A DNA stretch of 20,325 bases from the NCBI GenBank assembly GCA_946885545.1, contig CAMPGP010000012.1, positions 1 through 20,325 on the forward strand, written 5' to 3'. Every line of letters begins with the position of its first letter. Positions within the stretch are counted from its first letter, which is position 1. Shown in pieces: positions 1 through 7,892 of the stretch. Position numbers and translations under genes: made by a program. The DNA comes from an uncultured Altererythrobacter sp. (GTDB lineage: Bacteria > Pseudomonadota > Alphaproteobacteria > Sphingomonadales > Sphingomonadaceae). Under the pieces are notes generated by a model. That model made no database searches and was not told the origin of the DNA. It saw only the letters and a program-made list of their open reading frames with translations.

Positions 1-872
1 TCAGCGCTTTGTACTCCTTAGCGCCGGTGTGTGATGTGAACGAGACATGGGTGGTCCTCGTGGGGGGCTGTCTGTTTCGCGCGATACCGCTCGCCTACGC
101 CATCGTCCTTCCAGCGACCTATCCGCTGGTTATCGCCATGCTGCTCGGGCTCGTGTTTCGCGGAGTCGCCTTCGAATTCCGCTGGCGCGATCCGGCGCAC
201 CGGCCGCTTTGGGACCTCGCCTTCACCGGCGGATCGTTCGTCGCGGCGATGACGCAAGGAATGATCCTCGGCGCACTGCTGCAGGGGATCGAGATCGACG
301 GTCGCAGCTACGACGGCAGCTGGTGGAACTGGCTCACGCCCTACACCCTGCTCACCGGCCTCGGCACGGTCGCAGGCTATGCGCTGCTCGGCAGCACCTG
401 GCTGATCTGGAAACTCGAAGGCCCAGCGCAGGAGCATGCACGGCGCATGGCCTTCCGTGCCGCCATCGTTACTCTGGCGCTCCTCGCGGCGGTCAGCCTC
501 TACACCGTGTTTCTCGAACAGCAGTATTTCGACCGTTGGTTCTCGATGCCCAGCGTGCTGTTCGCCGCCAACGTACCGCTGCTGACCGCGATCATCACGT
601 TCCTGCTGTTCCGCGGCTTGGCCAAGGGGTGGGAGGCCGCGCCGTTCTGGCTCAGCCTCGCGCTGTTCCTGCTCGGCATGGCGGGGCTCGGGGTCTCGAT
701 GTTTCCCTACATCGTGCCCGACGAAGTAACGATCTGGGACGCGGCCGCGCCGGAGCGCAGCCAGTCTTTCATGCTCGTCGGCGTGGCGATCACCATGCCG
801 CTGATCCTGGCCTACACCGCCTGGGCCTACTGGGTCTTCCGCGGCAAGGTCGGTCACGAAGGCTACCACTGA
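1..872 (+). CDS. cydB: Cytochrome bd-type (cyanide-insensitive) quinol oxidase subunit II, 5' truncated
   Basis: Subunit II of the inner-membrane bd-type terminal oxidase, which passes electrons from quinol to oxygen with subunit I. The frame is open from the window edge (first full codon at base 3), so roughly the first 50 residues of a protein usually about 335 long are missing. The visible part carries the NETW element, the family stretch FRGVAFEFRWRD, and about seven hydrophobic segments separated by short charged loops, ending in a short cytoplasmic tail. The TTG at base 9 is not the real start, because conserved family sequence surrounds it. The TGA stop overlaps the ATG of the DUF2474 gene by one base, as expected for translational coupling. 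Oddity: in the first 90 bases several normally invariant residues differ (for example CDVNETW where WDGNETW is usual), while the rest looks canonical. Assignment is by family resemblance and the downstream DUF2474 gene. Confidence 0.92.
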   Translation, partial: SALYSLAPVCDVNETWVVLVGGCLFRAIPLAYAIVLPATYPLVIAMLLGLVFRGVAFEFRWRDPAHRPLWDLAFTGGSFVAAMTQGMILGALLQGIEIDGRSYDGSWWNWLTPYTLLTGLGTVAGYALLGSTWLIWKLEGPAQEHARRMAFRAAIVTLALLAAVSLYTVFLEQQYFDRWFSMPSVLFAANVPLLTAIITFLLFRGLAKGWEAAPFWLSLALFLLGMAGLGVSMFPYIVPDEVTIWDAAAPERSQSFMLVGVAITMPLILAYTAWAYWVFRGKVGHEGYH

Positions 873-1003
873 TGGACGAGATCGGCCGCGCAGCGGAGCG
901 CAAGCCGCTGTGGCAGCGGCTCGCATGGCTCGCGGCAATCTGGCTGGCCAGCGTGGCCGTGCTCGGCGCGGTGGCGTGGGTGCTCAGGCTGTGGATCGCC
1001 TGA
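872..1003 (+). CDS. Small DUF2474 membrane peptide, companion of the bd-type oxidase
   Basis: A 43-residue protein starting MDEIGRAAERKPLWQRLAWL and ending VLRLWIA. It has a short charged amphipathic head and one transmembrane helix at about residues 17-41. Peptides of this kind (DUF2474) sit directly after cydB of cyanide-insensitive oxidases and are thought to play a part like CydX, the small stabilising subunit of cytochrome bd. The start ATG overlaps the cydB stop in a TGATG arrangement, so translation is probably coupled. The gene is shorter than most gene-finder cutoffs. The position, size and one-helix architecture all agree; the role in assembly or stability is inferred from the family. 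Only 12 bases separate its stop from the end of the convergent aminopeptidase gene, with no clear terminator between them. Confidence 0.82.
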   Translation: MDEIGRAAERKPLWQRLAWLAAIWLASVAVLGAVAWVLRLWIA

Positions 1004-1015
1004 GCACCGCCGAAA

Positions 1016-2917
1016 TCACCCCTTCCAGCCGACGACCTCGTCCACCCCCGCGCGGGTGACCGCGTGGTAGCTCGGGCGGGTCTTGGCGTAGATGCGCTTG
1101 GCGATCGCCGTGCCCCACTCGCCCTCGCCCATCAGCGTGGCGAACAGCGGGCGGACGAACTTGGCGCGCCCCACCTCGGCGAGGAACTCTTCGGCCTGCG
1201 GCACCGCCGGTTGGTACCGGTTGCCGAGCGCCAGATCGAGCCACAGGAACAGTTCTTCGTTGTTGCCCGTCGCCGCGAGGCCAAGCTGGCGGTCGAGCGC
1301 CGCAAGCTGTTCCGCGGTGCGCTCTTGCGGAAGGCTCTGCAGGAAGCGCTGGCGCTCGGCCGAACTCCACTTGCGCCAGTCGCCCGCGGCGGGGATTGCG
1401 CCCGAGCCGGCATAGGCCTGCGCAGCCGCATCGACCGTGGCGAAGGCCGCCGGATCGGGCTTGGCGACGTTCGACGGCAGGCCCGGCTCGAAGATCCATT
1501 CGCGCAGCTTGAGGCGCTCTGCCTCGGCAGCGTCACGCGCGAGATTGGTCCGCATGTCCTCGTAGATCATGTTGGAGGTGGCGGGCTCGAACGCGTGATT
1601 GTCGAACCACTGCCGCAGCCAGGCATCGAATCGCTCGCGCCCGACAGCGCGCTCCAGCGTGCGCAAGAAAGCCGCGCCCTTGTCGTAGACGATCGCGCTG
1701 CCCGCGCCTTCGGTGCCTTCGGGGTGGTGCAGCGCGGTACCCGGCGCATCGGAACCGACTTCGGCGAGCGTGTCCTGGATCGCGGCGAAGCTGAGCGCGG
1801 CTTCCTGCTCGGCCCGCTTCTCGCCGTAGACTTCCTCGACGATGCGGTTCTCGAAATAGCTCGTCACGCCTTCGTTGAGCCAGCCGTCGCCCCACACCGC
1901 GTTGGTCACGAGGTTGCCCGACCACGAATGCGCGAGTTCGTGCGCGACCAGCCCGGTCAGGCTGCGGTCGCCCGCGATGAAGGTCGGGGTGAGGAAAGTC
2001 ATCACCGGGTTTTCCATGCCCCCGTAGGGAAAGGCGGGCGGCAGCACGATCATGTCGTAGCGGCCCCAGCGATAGGGGCCGTAGAGCTCCTCGGCTTCCT
2101 CGACCATGTCCTCGGTATCGGCGACTTCCCAGTGCGCGCGATCGAGGATCGCGGGCTCGGCCCACACGCCGGTGCGCGGGCCGATGGCGCGGAAATCGAT
2201 GTCCCCCGCGGCGATCGCGATCAGGTAGGGCGGGACAGGCTTGTCCATAACGAAGGTAAAAGCGCGGCGGCCGTCACCCACCTCCTCCGGCTCTCCCTGG
2301 CGCACGCCCGACATGACGACGTCGAGCGGCTCGGGGGCGGTGATCCGCGCTTCCCAGGTCTGGCGAATGCCGGGGCTGTCCTGCGTCGGGATCCAGCTGC
2401 GGTTGAGGATCGCCTGTCCCTGGCTGAACAAATAGGGATGCTCGCCGCCCGCGGTCTGCTCGGGGCTCAACCATTGCAGCGCGTCGGCTTGCGGGTTGGC
2501 AGTGTAATAGACCATGATCCGGCGCGCGTTGCCGATGGTCACCGTCAGCGGGGCGCCCTTGCCCTCCACCATCGCACCGATGTCGAAATCGAGTTCGTTG
2601 CCCCGCGCGTCGGTCACCCGACTCACCTGCAGCCCGTCGCTGTCGAGCACGATCTGCGAGGCATCGTCGCGCGCGAGGATGTCGAGTGTGGCCAGGCCGC
2701 CCACGCTCTTGCGTTCGAAATCGAGCGCCAGATCGAGATCGACATGCGTCACCCGCGCGACCTGCGGCTGCGCGAAAGTCGAGGTGTCGAGCGCATCGGG
2801 CGTCGTCAGGATCGGCGCGATCATGCGATCTGTCGACAACGCGGGCGGCTGCGCCTCCATCGTGGTGCAGGCGGTGGTCGCTAGAAGCAGCGAAATGGCG
2901 GCGGCTACGTGACGCAT
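1016..2917 (-). CDS. M1 family zinc metallopeptidase (aminopeptidase, LTA4H-like), exported
   Basis: A zinc aminopeptidase of 633 residues. The M1 signatures are clear: substrate-binding GGMEN at residues 299-303, zinc site HELAH at 326-330 and the third ligand Glu349 in LNEG, exactly 18 residues later. A YDKG element further on probably supplies the catalytic Tyr. Length and the C-terminal helical part fit the aminopeptidase B / leukotriene-A4-hydrolase-like branch. The chosen ATG at 2917 has a good ribosome site (GGGGAG, about 7 bases upstream) and starts an export signal. Cys17 follows a lipobox-like TTA, so it may be a lipoprotein, though position -3 is Thr rather than the usual Leu. The frame continues upstream to 3124, but that part overlaps ktrA. 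It lies 53 bases after ktrA and is last in the hemF-ktrB-ktrA series. A periplasmic role in peptide recycling is inferred. Confidence 0.93.
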   Translation of the reverse strand: MRHVAAAISLLLATTACTTMEAQPPALSTDRMIAPILTTPDALDTSTFAQPQVARVTHVDLDLALDFERKSVGGLATLDILARDDASQIVLDSDGLQVSRVTDARGNELDFDIGAMVEGKGAPLTVTIGNARRIMVYYTANPQADALQWLSPEQTAGGEHPYLFSQGQAILNRSWIPTQDSPGIRQTWEARITAPEPLDVVMSGVRQGEPEEVGDGRRAFTFVMDKPVPPYLIAIAAGDIDFRAIGPRTGVWAEPAILDRAHWEVADTEDMVEEAEELYGPYRWGRYDMIVLPPAFPYGGMENPVMTFLTPTFIAGDRSLTGLVAHELAHSWSGNLVTNAVWGDGWLNEGVTSYFENRIVEEVYGEKRAEQEAALSFAAIQDTLAEVGSDAPGTALHHPEGTEGAGSAIVYDKGAAFLRTLERAVGRERFDAWLRQWFDNHAFEPATSNMIYEDMRTNLARDAAEAERLKLREWIFEPGLPSNVAKPDPAAFATVDAAAQAYAGSGAIPAAGDWRKWSSAERQRFLQSLPQERTAEQLAALDRQLGLAATGNNEELFLWLDLALGNRYQPAVPQAEEFLAEVGRAKFVRPLFATLMGEGEWGTAIAKRIYAKTRPSYHAVTRAGVDEVVGWKG

Positions 2918-2970
2918 GGATAACTCCCCGAAACTTGCGAATCTTTTTCGTCTGCGCTGGCTAGAGCAGA

Positions 2971-3633
2971 CTATTGCAGGGCAGCAAAGCCCTCCAGCTT
3001 GCCGATCCGGCCCGAGACCACCAGTTCGTCGCCCGGCAGAATGATCGTGTCGGGAACGGCATGAATGAAATCCTCGCCCTCGCGCTTCACGCCGACCACG
3101 GTCACGTCGAACTTCTGGCGGCACTGGCTGGTGATCAGCGGCAGTCCGACGATCTGTTCGGGGGCCTTCAGCCGTGCGATCGCGAACTCGTCGCCAAACG
3201 AGATGAAGTCCAGCAGGCGCTCGTTGACCAGCCGCGCGACGCGGCGGCCCATGTCCTGTTCGGGGAACACCACGTGGTGCGCGCCCGTCCGCTCGAGGAT
3301 GCGCCCGTGCCGTTCGTTGGTCGCCTTGGCCCAGATGTTCGACACCCCGAGATCGGACAGCGCGAGCACCACGAGTACGCTGGCTTCGATATCCGTGCCG
3401 ATGGCGACGACGGCGGAATCGAAGTCCCCCGCCCCTAGTGCCCGCAGCGTATCGGGATCGGTCGCATCGCCCTCGACCACCTGGGTCAGGTCGCTCTTGT
3501 GATCCTCGACCAGGTTGCGATCGGCGTCGATGCCCAGCACTTCGTGGCCCATGCGTTCCAGCGTGGTGCCGACCGCGCTGCCGAAGCGGCCGAGACCGAT
3601 AACCAGCACGGGGTTGCGCTTGTCAGCCGACAA
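2971..3633 (-). CDS. ktrA: KtrA/TrkA-type potassium channel gating subunit
   Basis: Cytoplasmic regulator of the KtrB potassium translocator. The 220-residue protein begins with an RCK_N Rossmann fold carrying GLGRFG (residues 13-18), the nucleotide-binding loop. Asp36 at the end of the second strand would contact a ribose. A C-terminal RCK_C (TrkA_C) domain runs from about residue 140 to 218. Family members form octameric rings that gate KtrB in response to ATP/ADP (or NAD(H) in TrkA). The start is TTG at 3633, lying inside the end of ktrB with an 11-base overlap; GAGGAG about 7 bases upstream supports it, and no ATG occurs near the beginning of the frame. The overlap implies coupled production of the two subunits. 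Confidence 0.94.
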   Translation of the reverse strand: MSADKRNPVLVIGLGRFGSAVGTTLERMGHEVLGIDADRNLVEDHKSDLTQVVEGDATDPDTLRALGAGDFDSAVVAIGTDIEASVLVVLALSDLGVSNIWAKATNERHGRILERTGAHHVVFPEQDMGRRVARLVNERLLDFISFGDEFAIARLKAPEQIVGLPLITSQCRQKFDVTVVGVKREGEDFIHAVPDTIILPGDELVVSGRIGKLEGFAALQ

Positions 3634-4954
3634 TAGGGTTCTCCTCGGGATAGCGGAAAGGACGGTCGCGCGCGTTCAGGGCAAGCGCGGTTGCCGCGGT
3701 GATGGTTCCCACGCGCCCGACGAACATCATCACGACCAGCACCAGCAGGCCCGACGGCGGCAATTGCGCGGTGATTCCGGTCGAAAGGCCCACCGTGGCG
3801 AAGGCGGAGATCGTCTCGAACAGGATGTCTTCGAGCGGCAAGGTCGTGATCGAGGCGATGTAGGTCGTGGAGGCAAGCACCAGCACGGCGGCCAGCACCG
3901 CGATCGTCAGCGCCTGCCGCTCGATCGCGTGCCCGAAGCGGCGGCCGAACATCGATGCATCGCGGCGCTGGAGGATCTCCGACATCACGATCGCGATCAA
4001 CACGAAGAACGTCGTCACCTTGATCCCGCCCGCCGTGCCCGCGCTTCCGCCACCGATGAACATCAGCACGTAATTGACCATCAGGGTGTCGGCGTTGAAC
4101 GCGCCGACATTCAGGCTGTTGAACCCGGCCGTTCGCGGCATCACCGAATGTACCGCCGCGTTGAGCATCTTCGTCCCCACGCCCATCGGTCCGAGCGTAT
4201 CGGGGTTGGACCATTCCATCGCCAGATGTGCGACGAACCCGACCGCCAGCAGGACCGCGGTACCCGCGAGCGTGATCTTCGTGTGCAGCATCCAGCGCTT
4301 CGGGCGAAAGCCGTTCTCGCGCAGATCCTCCATGACCGGAAAGCCCAGCGCGCCCACGAACACCGCCAGCATGATCGGGCCGAGGATCAAGGGGTCGGTC
4401 TGAAAATCCATCAGGCTGGCGGAAAAAGTCGAAAAACCAGCATTGTTGAAGGCACTGACCGCCTGGAACAACCCGTGCCAGGCGGCCTCGCCCATGGTGA
4501 ATTCGTAACTCGCGAACCGCACGGTCAGCACGACTGCGATGACCGCCTCGACCGCGATCGTCACGCCGAGCACCAGTCGAAGAACCGCGCGAGCGTTGCC
4601 GCCGGTCAGCCGGTTGCGTTCGATGCGGGTCGCCATCCGGTCGCGCAGACCGAACCCGCGCCCGACCATCAGCCCGAACAGCGTCGCCGCCGTCATGATC
4701 CCCAGGCCGCCGATCTGGAACAGGATCAGGATCGTCGCCTGGCCGAAGGTCGACCAATAGGTCGGCGTATCGACCACGATCAGCCCGGTCACCGCCACGG
4801 CCGAGGTCGCGGTGAACAGCGCGGTCAGCGGCGGTGCGCCCGTACCGTCCGCCGTCGCTATCGGCAGGCTGAGCAGCACCGTCCCCGCAGCGATCGCCGC
4901 CAGGAACAGCAGCGGCACCAGCCGAACCGGATCTCTAAATGCGCGGCCGCGCAT
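3623..4954 (-). CDS. ktrB: KtrB/TrkH-family potassium translocating channel subunit
   Basis: Inner-membrane K+ uptake channel of 443 residues. It shows the fourfold pseudo-repeat of TrkH/KtrB proteins, in which each pore loop contributes one filter glycine. The four loops read as VTGL, NAGF, TAGF and TVGL in order, spread between pairs of hydrophobic helices. The family moves K+ driven by membrane potential, often with Na+, and supports growth at low K+ and after osmotic shock. The start ATG at 4954 lies 22 bases after the hemF stop, with no strong ribosome site visible, so translation may depend on read-through from hemF. The end overlaps ktrA. Linking a K+ channel to a haem gene is probably operon convenience rather than shared function. 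KtrB rather than TrkH is preferred on length and the adjacent two-domain KtrA. Confidence 0.95.
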   Translation of the reverse strand: MRGRAFRDPVRLVPLLFLAAIAAGTVLLSLPIATADGTGAPPLTALFTATSAVAVTGLIVVDTPTYWSTFGQATILILFQIGGLGIMTAATLFGLMVGRGFGLRDRMATRIERNRLTGGNARAVLRLVLGVTIAVEAVIAVVLTVRFASYEFTMGEAAWHGLFQAVSAFNNAGFSTFSASLMDFQTDPLILGPIMLAVFVGALGFPVMEDLRENGFRPKRWMLHTKITLAGTAVLLAVGFVAHLAMEWSNPDTLGPMGVGTKMLNAAVHSVMPRTAGFNSLNVGAFNADTLMVNYVLMFIGGGSAGTAGGIKVTTFFVLIAIVMSEILQRRDASMFGRRFGHAIERQALTIAVLAAVLVLASTTYIASITTLPLEDILFETISAFATVGLSTGITAQLPPSGLLVLVVMMFVGRVGTITAATALALNARDRPFRYPEENPIVG

Positions 4955-4976
4955 GGTCAGCGCAGCGCCCGGCGGA

Positions 4977-5843
4977 TCACGTCCAGACGGCCTCAGGAGG
5001 AAGGCTCATCAGGATCGCATCGATATTGCCGCCGGTCTTGAGTCCGAACAGCGTGCCGCGGTCGTACACGAGGTTGAATTCGGCGTAGCGGCCGCGCCAC
5101 TCGAGCTGCGTACGCTTGTCCTCAGGTGTGAATTCCGTCTCCATCCTGTGGCGCACCAGCCTCGGAAATATCTCGAGGAAGGCGCGGCCGACGTCCTGCG
5201 TGAAGGCGAAATTGCGCTCCCACGCGGCGTCGCCGCCATCCTCTCCGCTGCACTCGAGGTGATCGTAGAAAATCCCCCCGACCCCGCGGTGGACGCCGCG
5301 GTGGGGAATGAAGAAATAGTCTTCGGCCCACTTGCTGAAGCGTTCGTAGTAGGTCGGGTTGTGGCGCGCGCAGGCAGCGCGGAAGGCGGCGTGGAATTCC
5401 TCGGTATCGGCTTCGTAGGGGATCGGCGGGTTGAGATCCGCCCCGCCGCCGAACCACGCCTTCCCGGTGACGAGGAAGCGCGTGTTCATGTGCACGGCGG
5501 GCACGTGCGGATTGGCCATATGCGCGACGAGGCTGATGCCGGTGGCGGTGAACTCGGGGCTTTCCTCGGCGCCGTGGATCGTGCGCGCGAATTCGGGCGC
5601 GAAGCTGCCATGGACGGTCGAGACGTTGACCCCGACTTTCTCGAACACCTTGCCCTTCATCACCGCGCGCACGCCGCCGCCCGGGTCGGCATTGCCTTCC
5701 TCCTCGCGGTTCCACGCAGTGCGTTCGAAGGCGGCTTCGGACCCGGCCTCCCGCTCGATCGCCTCGAACTCCGAACAGATGCTGTCGCGAAGGTCCTCGA
5801 ACCACTGTTTCGCGCGGGCGGTGTAGGGCTGCCAGTCGGTCAT
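4977..5843 (-). CDS. hemF: Oxygen-dependent coproporphyrinogen III oxidase
   Basis: Converts coproporphyrinogen III to protoporphyrinogen IX by two oxygen-dependent decarboxylations in haem synthesis; cytoplasmic and usually a homodimer. The 288-residue product has the conserved WFGGGADLNP block and the family signature around EFNLVYDRGTLFGL near the C terminus. The length is normal for bacterial HemF. The start ATG at 5843 has AAGGG seven bases upstream. The open frame continues further upstream on the minus strand, but there it runs antisense to pdeM and carries no homologous sequence. It heads the minus-strand series hemF-ktrB-ktrA-aminopeptidase. Only 45 bases separate it from the divergent pdeM start, so any two promoters must overlap. 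No oddities seen in the coding part. Confidence 0.97.
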   Translation of the reverse strand: MTDWQPYTARAKQWFEDLRDSICSEFEAIEREAGSEAAFERTAWNREEEGNADPGGGVRAVMKGKVFEKVGVNVSTVHGSFAPEFARTIHGAEESPEFTATGISLVAHMANPHVPAVHMNTRFLVTGKAWFGGGADLNPPIPYEADTEEFHAAFRAACARHNPTYYERFSKWAEDYFFIPHRGVHRGVGGIFYDHLECSGEDGGDAAWERNFAFTQDVGRAFLEIFPRLVRHRMETEFTPEDKRTQLEWRGRYAEFNLVYDRGTLFGLKTGGNIDAILMSLPPEAVWT

Positions 5844-5852
5844 CGCGAATCC

Positions 5853-5880
5853 CTTGCCAAAGCGCCGGGGGCACGGCAAG
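5853..5880. promoter_or_regulatory. Inverted repeat in the hemF/pdeM divergent gap
   Basis: CTTGCC (5853-5858) and GGCAAG (5875-5880) form a perfect 6-base inverted repeat with a 16-base spacer. It occupies most of the 45 bases between the two divergent starts. The left arm overlaps the hemF ribosome site region. It could be an operator or a chance dyad in GC-rich DNA; I recognise no known regulator consensus. Confidence 0.2.
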
Positions 5881-5888
5881 AGCGGCGC

Positions 5889-6581
5889 ATGGTTCCCCTT
5901 TCGTTCGCAGGCGAGGAGTTCGCACTCACCAGCGGCAACGCGCTCTACTGGCCGCGCGAGCGCGCACTGCTGGTCGCGGACCTGCATCTCGAGAAGGCGA
6001 GCTTCTACGCGCGGCACGGCCAGATGCTGCCGCCCTACGACAGTCGCGAGACGCTGGAGCGCGTGGCATTGGCCATCCGCGAAACCGACGCGCGGCGCGT
6101 CTATACGCTGGGCGACAACTTCCACGACAGCCACGGCAGCACGCGGCTGGAGGACCATGCCGCGGGCATGCTCGCCGCGCTCACCCGCGCGACCGACTGG
6201 GTATGGATCACCGGCAACCACGATCCCGCGATGGAGGCCGGCAGCGGCGGCACGATCGCGGACGAACTGGAAATCGCAGGGCTCGTCCTCCGCCACCGCG
6301 CCACGGCAGGCGAGACGCGCCCCGAGCTTTCGGGCCACTACCACCCGCGCCTGCAGATCACGGTGCGCGAGCGGCATATCCGCCGCCCCTGCGCGGTGGT
6401 GGCGGAAGGTGCGGGCACCGGCGGGCGGATGATCCTGCCTGCATTCGGCGCGCTGACCGGCGGGATGGACGCCGCCGACCCGGCGATCCGCGACGCGATG
6501 CAGCCCGCCGCGCGGATCGATGCGGTGTTGCCCTTGCGCGGCAGGCTCGCGCAATTCCCTCTGTGGCGCAAGGCCGCGTAG
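5889..6581 (+). CDS. pdeM: Ligase-associated DNA damage response endonuclease/phosphoesterase PdeM
   Basis: A calcineurin-like metallophosphoesterase of 230 residues. The metal-binding motifs appear in the usual order: DLHLEK (D-x-H), GDNFHD, GNHDP and GHYHPR. The N-terminal wording (LYWPRERALLVADLHLEKASF) matches the PdeM family, which is often encoded with an ATP-dependent DNA ligase and an Lhr-type helicase and is linked to DNA damage response. Those partners are not in this window. The ATG at 5889 is chosen because homologous sequence begins there and the frame upstream is antisense to hemF; the ribosome site (AAGAG, six bases upstream) is modest. The substrate in the cell is not established from sequence. 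infC follows after a short gap on the same strand. Confidence 0.9.
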   Translation: MVPLSFAGEEFALTSGNALYWPRERALLVADLHLEKASFYARHGQMLPPYDSRETLERVALAIRETDARRVYTLGDNFHDSHGSTRLEDHAAGMLAALTRATDWVWITGNHDPAMEAGSGGTIADELEIAGLVLRHRATAGETRPELSGHYHPRLQITVRERHIRRPCAVVAEGAGTGGRMILPAFGALTGGMDAADPAIRDAMQPAARIDAVLPLRGRLAQFPLWRKAA

Positions 6582-6643
6582 CGCTGCCCCCTAGCGAATC
6601 CCCGCCAATCCGCCTACATGGCGACCACAGACAATGGCATTAC

Positions 6644-6649
6644 AGGAGA
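6644..6649 (+). promoter_or_regulatory. Ribosome-binding site that places the infC start at ATA
   Basis: AGGAGA at 6644-6649 is a near-perfect Shine-Dalgarno sequence. Seven bases later comes ATA at 6657, in frame with infC. The only in-frame ATG upstream (6618) has no ribosome site, and using it would bury this site inside the coding sequence. This decides the likely start. Confidence 0.7.
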
Positions 6650-6656
6650 CTGCCCC

Positions 6657-7199
6657 ATAGCCCGTCCCCCTCGGCGCTCACTTCAACCGCCCGTGAAGAG
6701 CGGCCCGCGCTTTGACAACATGATCCAGTCCGACAAGGTGCGCGTCATCGACCACGAGGGCGAGAACCTCGGCGTGATGTACACCCGCGAGGCAATCGAG
6801 CAGGCGGCCGACGTCGGCCTCAACCTGGTCGAGATTTCGCCCAACGCCGATCCGCCGGTGGCAAAGTTCCTCGATGTGGGCAAGTACCGCTACGAGGCGC
6901 AGAAGAAGGCCAACGCCGCGCGCAAGACCCAGAAGACGCAGGAGATCAAAGAGATCAAGATGCGTCCCAACATCGACACGCACGATTACGACGTGAAGAT
7001 GCGCAACGTGGTCAAGTTCCTCGAGGAAGGCGACAAGGTCAAGATGACGCTGCGTTTCCGCGGGCGCGAAATGGCGCACCAGGAGCTGGGCATGAACCTG
7101 CTGCGCCGGGTTCAGGAAGACGTGGCCGAGATCGCCAAGGTCGAGGCCTTTCCTCGCCTCGAGGGCCGTCAGATGCTGATGGTTCTGGCGCCCAAGTAG
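6657..7199 (+). CDS. infC: Translation initiation factor IF-3, probable ATA start
   Basis: IF-3 binds the 30S subunit, keeps it apart from 50S and checks start codon-anticodon pairing. From ATA at 6657 the product is 180 residues, the usual size. An N-terminal domain containing [13 protein letters not shown] and [10 protein letters not shown] is joined by a lysine-rich helical linker to the C-terminal domain with [15 protein letters not shown] and [10 protein letters not shown]. In enterobacteria infC starts with AUU and IF-3 represses its own translation by rejecting that codon; an ATA start would allow the same control here. A conventional reading would begin at ATG 6618, giving 193 residues with 13 extra that look unlike IF-3. 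Unlike the common infC-rpmI-rplT order, the next gene is on the other strand. Function is certain; the start is likely but not proven. Confidence 0.93.
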   Translation: MARPPRRSLQPPVKSGPRFDNMIQSDKVRVIDHEGENLGVMYTREAIEQAADVGLNLVEISPNADPPVAKFLDVGKYRYEAQKKANAARKTQKTQEIKEIKMRPNIDTHDYDVKMRNVVKFLEEGDKVKMTLRFRGREMAHQELGMNLLRRVQEDVAEIAKVEAFPRLEGRQMLMVLAPK

Positions 7200-7204
7200 C
7201 GCCG

Positions 7205-7218
7205 CCGGCAAGCGCCGG
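7205..7218. terminator. Small GC hairpin between convergent genes
   Basis: CCGGC (7205-7209), loop AAGC, GCCGG (7214-7218): a perfect five-base stem just after the infC stop and just before the end of the convergent secreted-protein gene. There is no T-run on either side, so it is at best a weak terminator. Confidence 0.22.
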
Positions 7219-7223
7219 GACGG

Positions 7224-7892
7224 TCATTCCACCCGGAAATCGAGAATGGTGAAGCGCGCGGGCGCGGTGGCGAACACGCCGTGCCCGCGCCCGCCCTTCG
7301 ATCCCAGCACGAACCCGATCCTTCCCGCGTTGGCCAGCGCCTCTGCGAACGCGCGCGGTGCGCTCTCGCGGGTCGCGGTGTGGACCGACTTCCAGTTCGC
7401 ATCGAACGGCACGACAACTTCGTGCGTGCCGGGTGTCAGCGGCATCATGGTCGAGACCGGCGCGTACCAGCGGTAATCGCCGAAGCGGCCCTTGGCGGTC
7501 CAGTTGTCGCCGCGCCGCTGGAAGTACATCGTCAGCTCGCCCTGGCGGCGCGGGTCCTCTTGCGAGAGGAAACGGGCGCCGCGCTCGCCGTCGATGCGGT
7601 AGCGCAGCACGATCCGGCGCGCGCCTTCGAGCGATCCGGTCGGCCGGGTGACGTAATGGACGTGGCCCTGCCGTGCGGTCGGCCCGGGAAAATCGAAGAA
7701 CACATCGTTCCCGGCGCGGGAAGCATGCGCCGGCATGCCGGGCGATAGGCTGCGACCGCGCACGATCGGCCCGATCTCCCATTCCGATGCGGGGGCGGCC
7801 TGGACTTCGGCCTGCCCGCCGAACGACAGCGCGATGGGCAATGCGGCGAGATTGGCGGCGATGGCGAGCGTTCTGAACATGTGCTCCAGCAT
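7224..7892 (-). CDS. Secreted protein of unknown function, probable beta-sandwich
   Basis: A 222-residue protein with an N-terminal signal peptide. A hydrophobic core from about residue 8 to 24 leads to a likely cleavage near residue 32 (VQA/AP). The mature part has alternating hydrophobic-polar strands and many aromatic residues (MYFQRRGDNW, DYRWYAPV), and ends FTILDFRVE. This pattern is typical of jelly-roll folds such as carbohydrate-binding or CIA30-like domains, but I cannot name the family. No catalytic motif stands out. Two starts are possible: ATG at 7892 and ATG at 7880, the second with GGAG only three bases upstream. It faces infC tail to tail and is divergent from the lipoprotein gene at 8018, with 125 bases between them that hold no promoter I can recognise. 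Periplasmic or extracellular location is inferred. Confidence 0.8.
   Translation of the reverse strand: MLEHMFRTLAIAANLAALPIALSFGGQAEVQAAPASEWEIGPIVRGRSLSPGMPAHASRAGNDVFFDFPGPTARQGHVHYVTRPTGSLEGARRIVLRYRIDGERGARFLSQEDPRRQGELTMYFQRRGDNWTAKGRFGDYRWYAPVSTMMPLTPGTHEVVVPFDANWKSVHTATRESAPRAFAEALANAGRIGFVLGSKGGRGHGVFATAPARFTILDFRVE

Noticed and set aside
1064..2884. Long plus-strand open frame (606 codons) opposite the M1 aminopeptidase
   Set aside because: Its translation is Arg/Gly/Ala/Val-rich without domain signatures, while the opposite strand encodes a complete M1 enzyme. It is a GC-bias shadow.
3515..5041. Long plus-strand frame (508 codons) opposite ktrA and ktrB
   Set aside because: Low-complexity Arg/His/Gln/Asp composition; the minus strand holds two well-defined Ktr genes and the end of hemF.
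4812..5888. Upstream extension of the pdeM frame
   Set aside because: It runs antisense to hemF and ktrB and lacks family similarity; PdeM homology starts at 5889.
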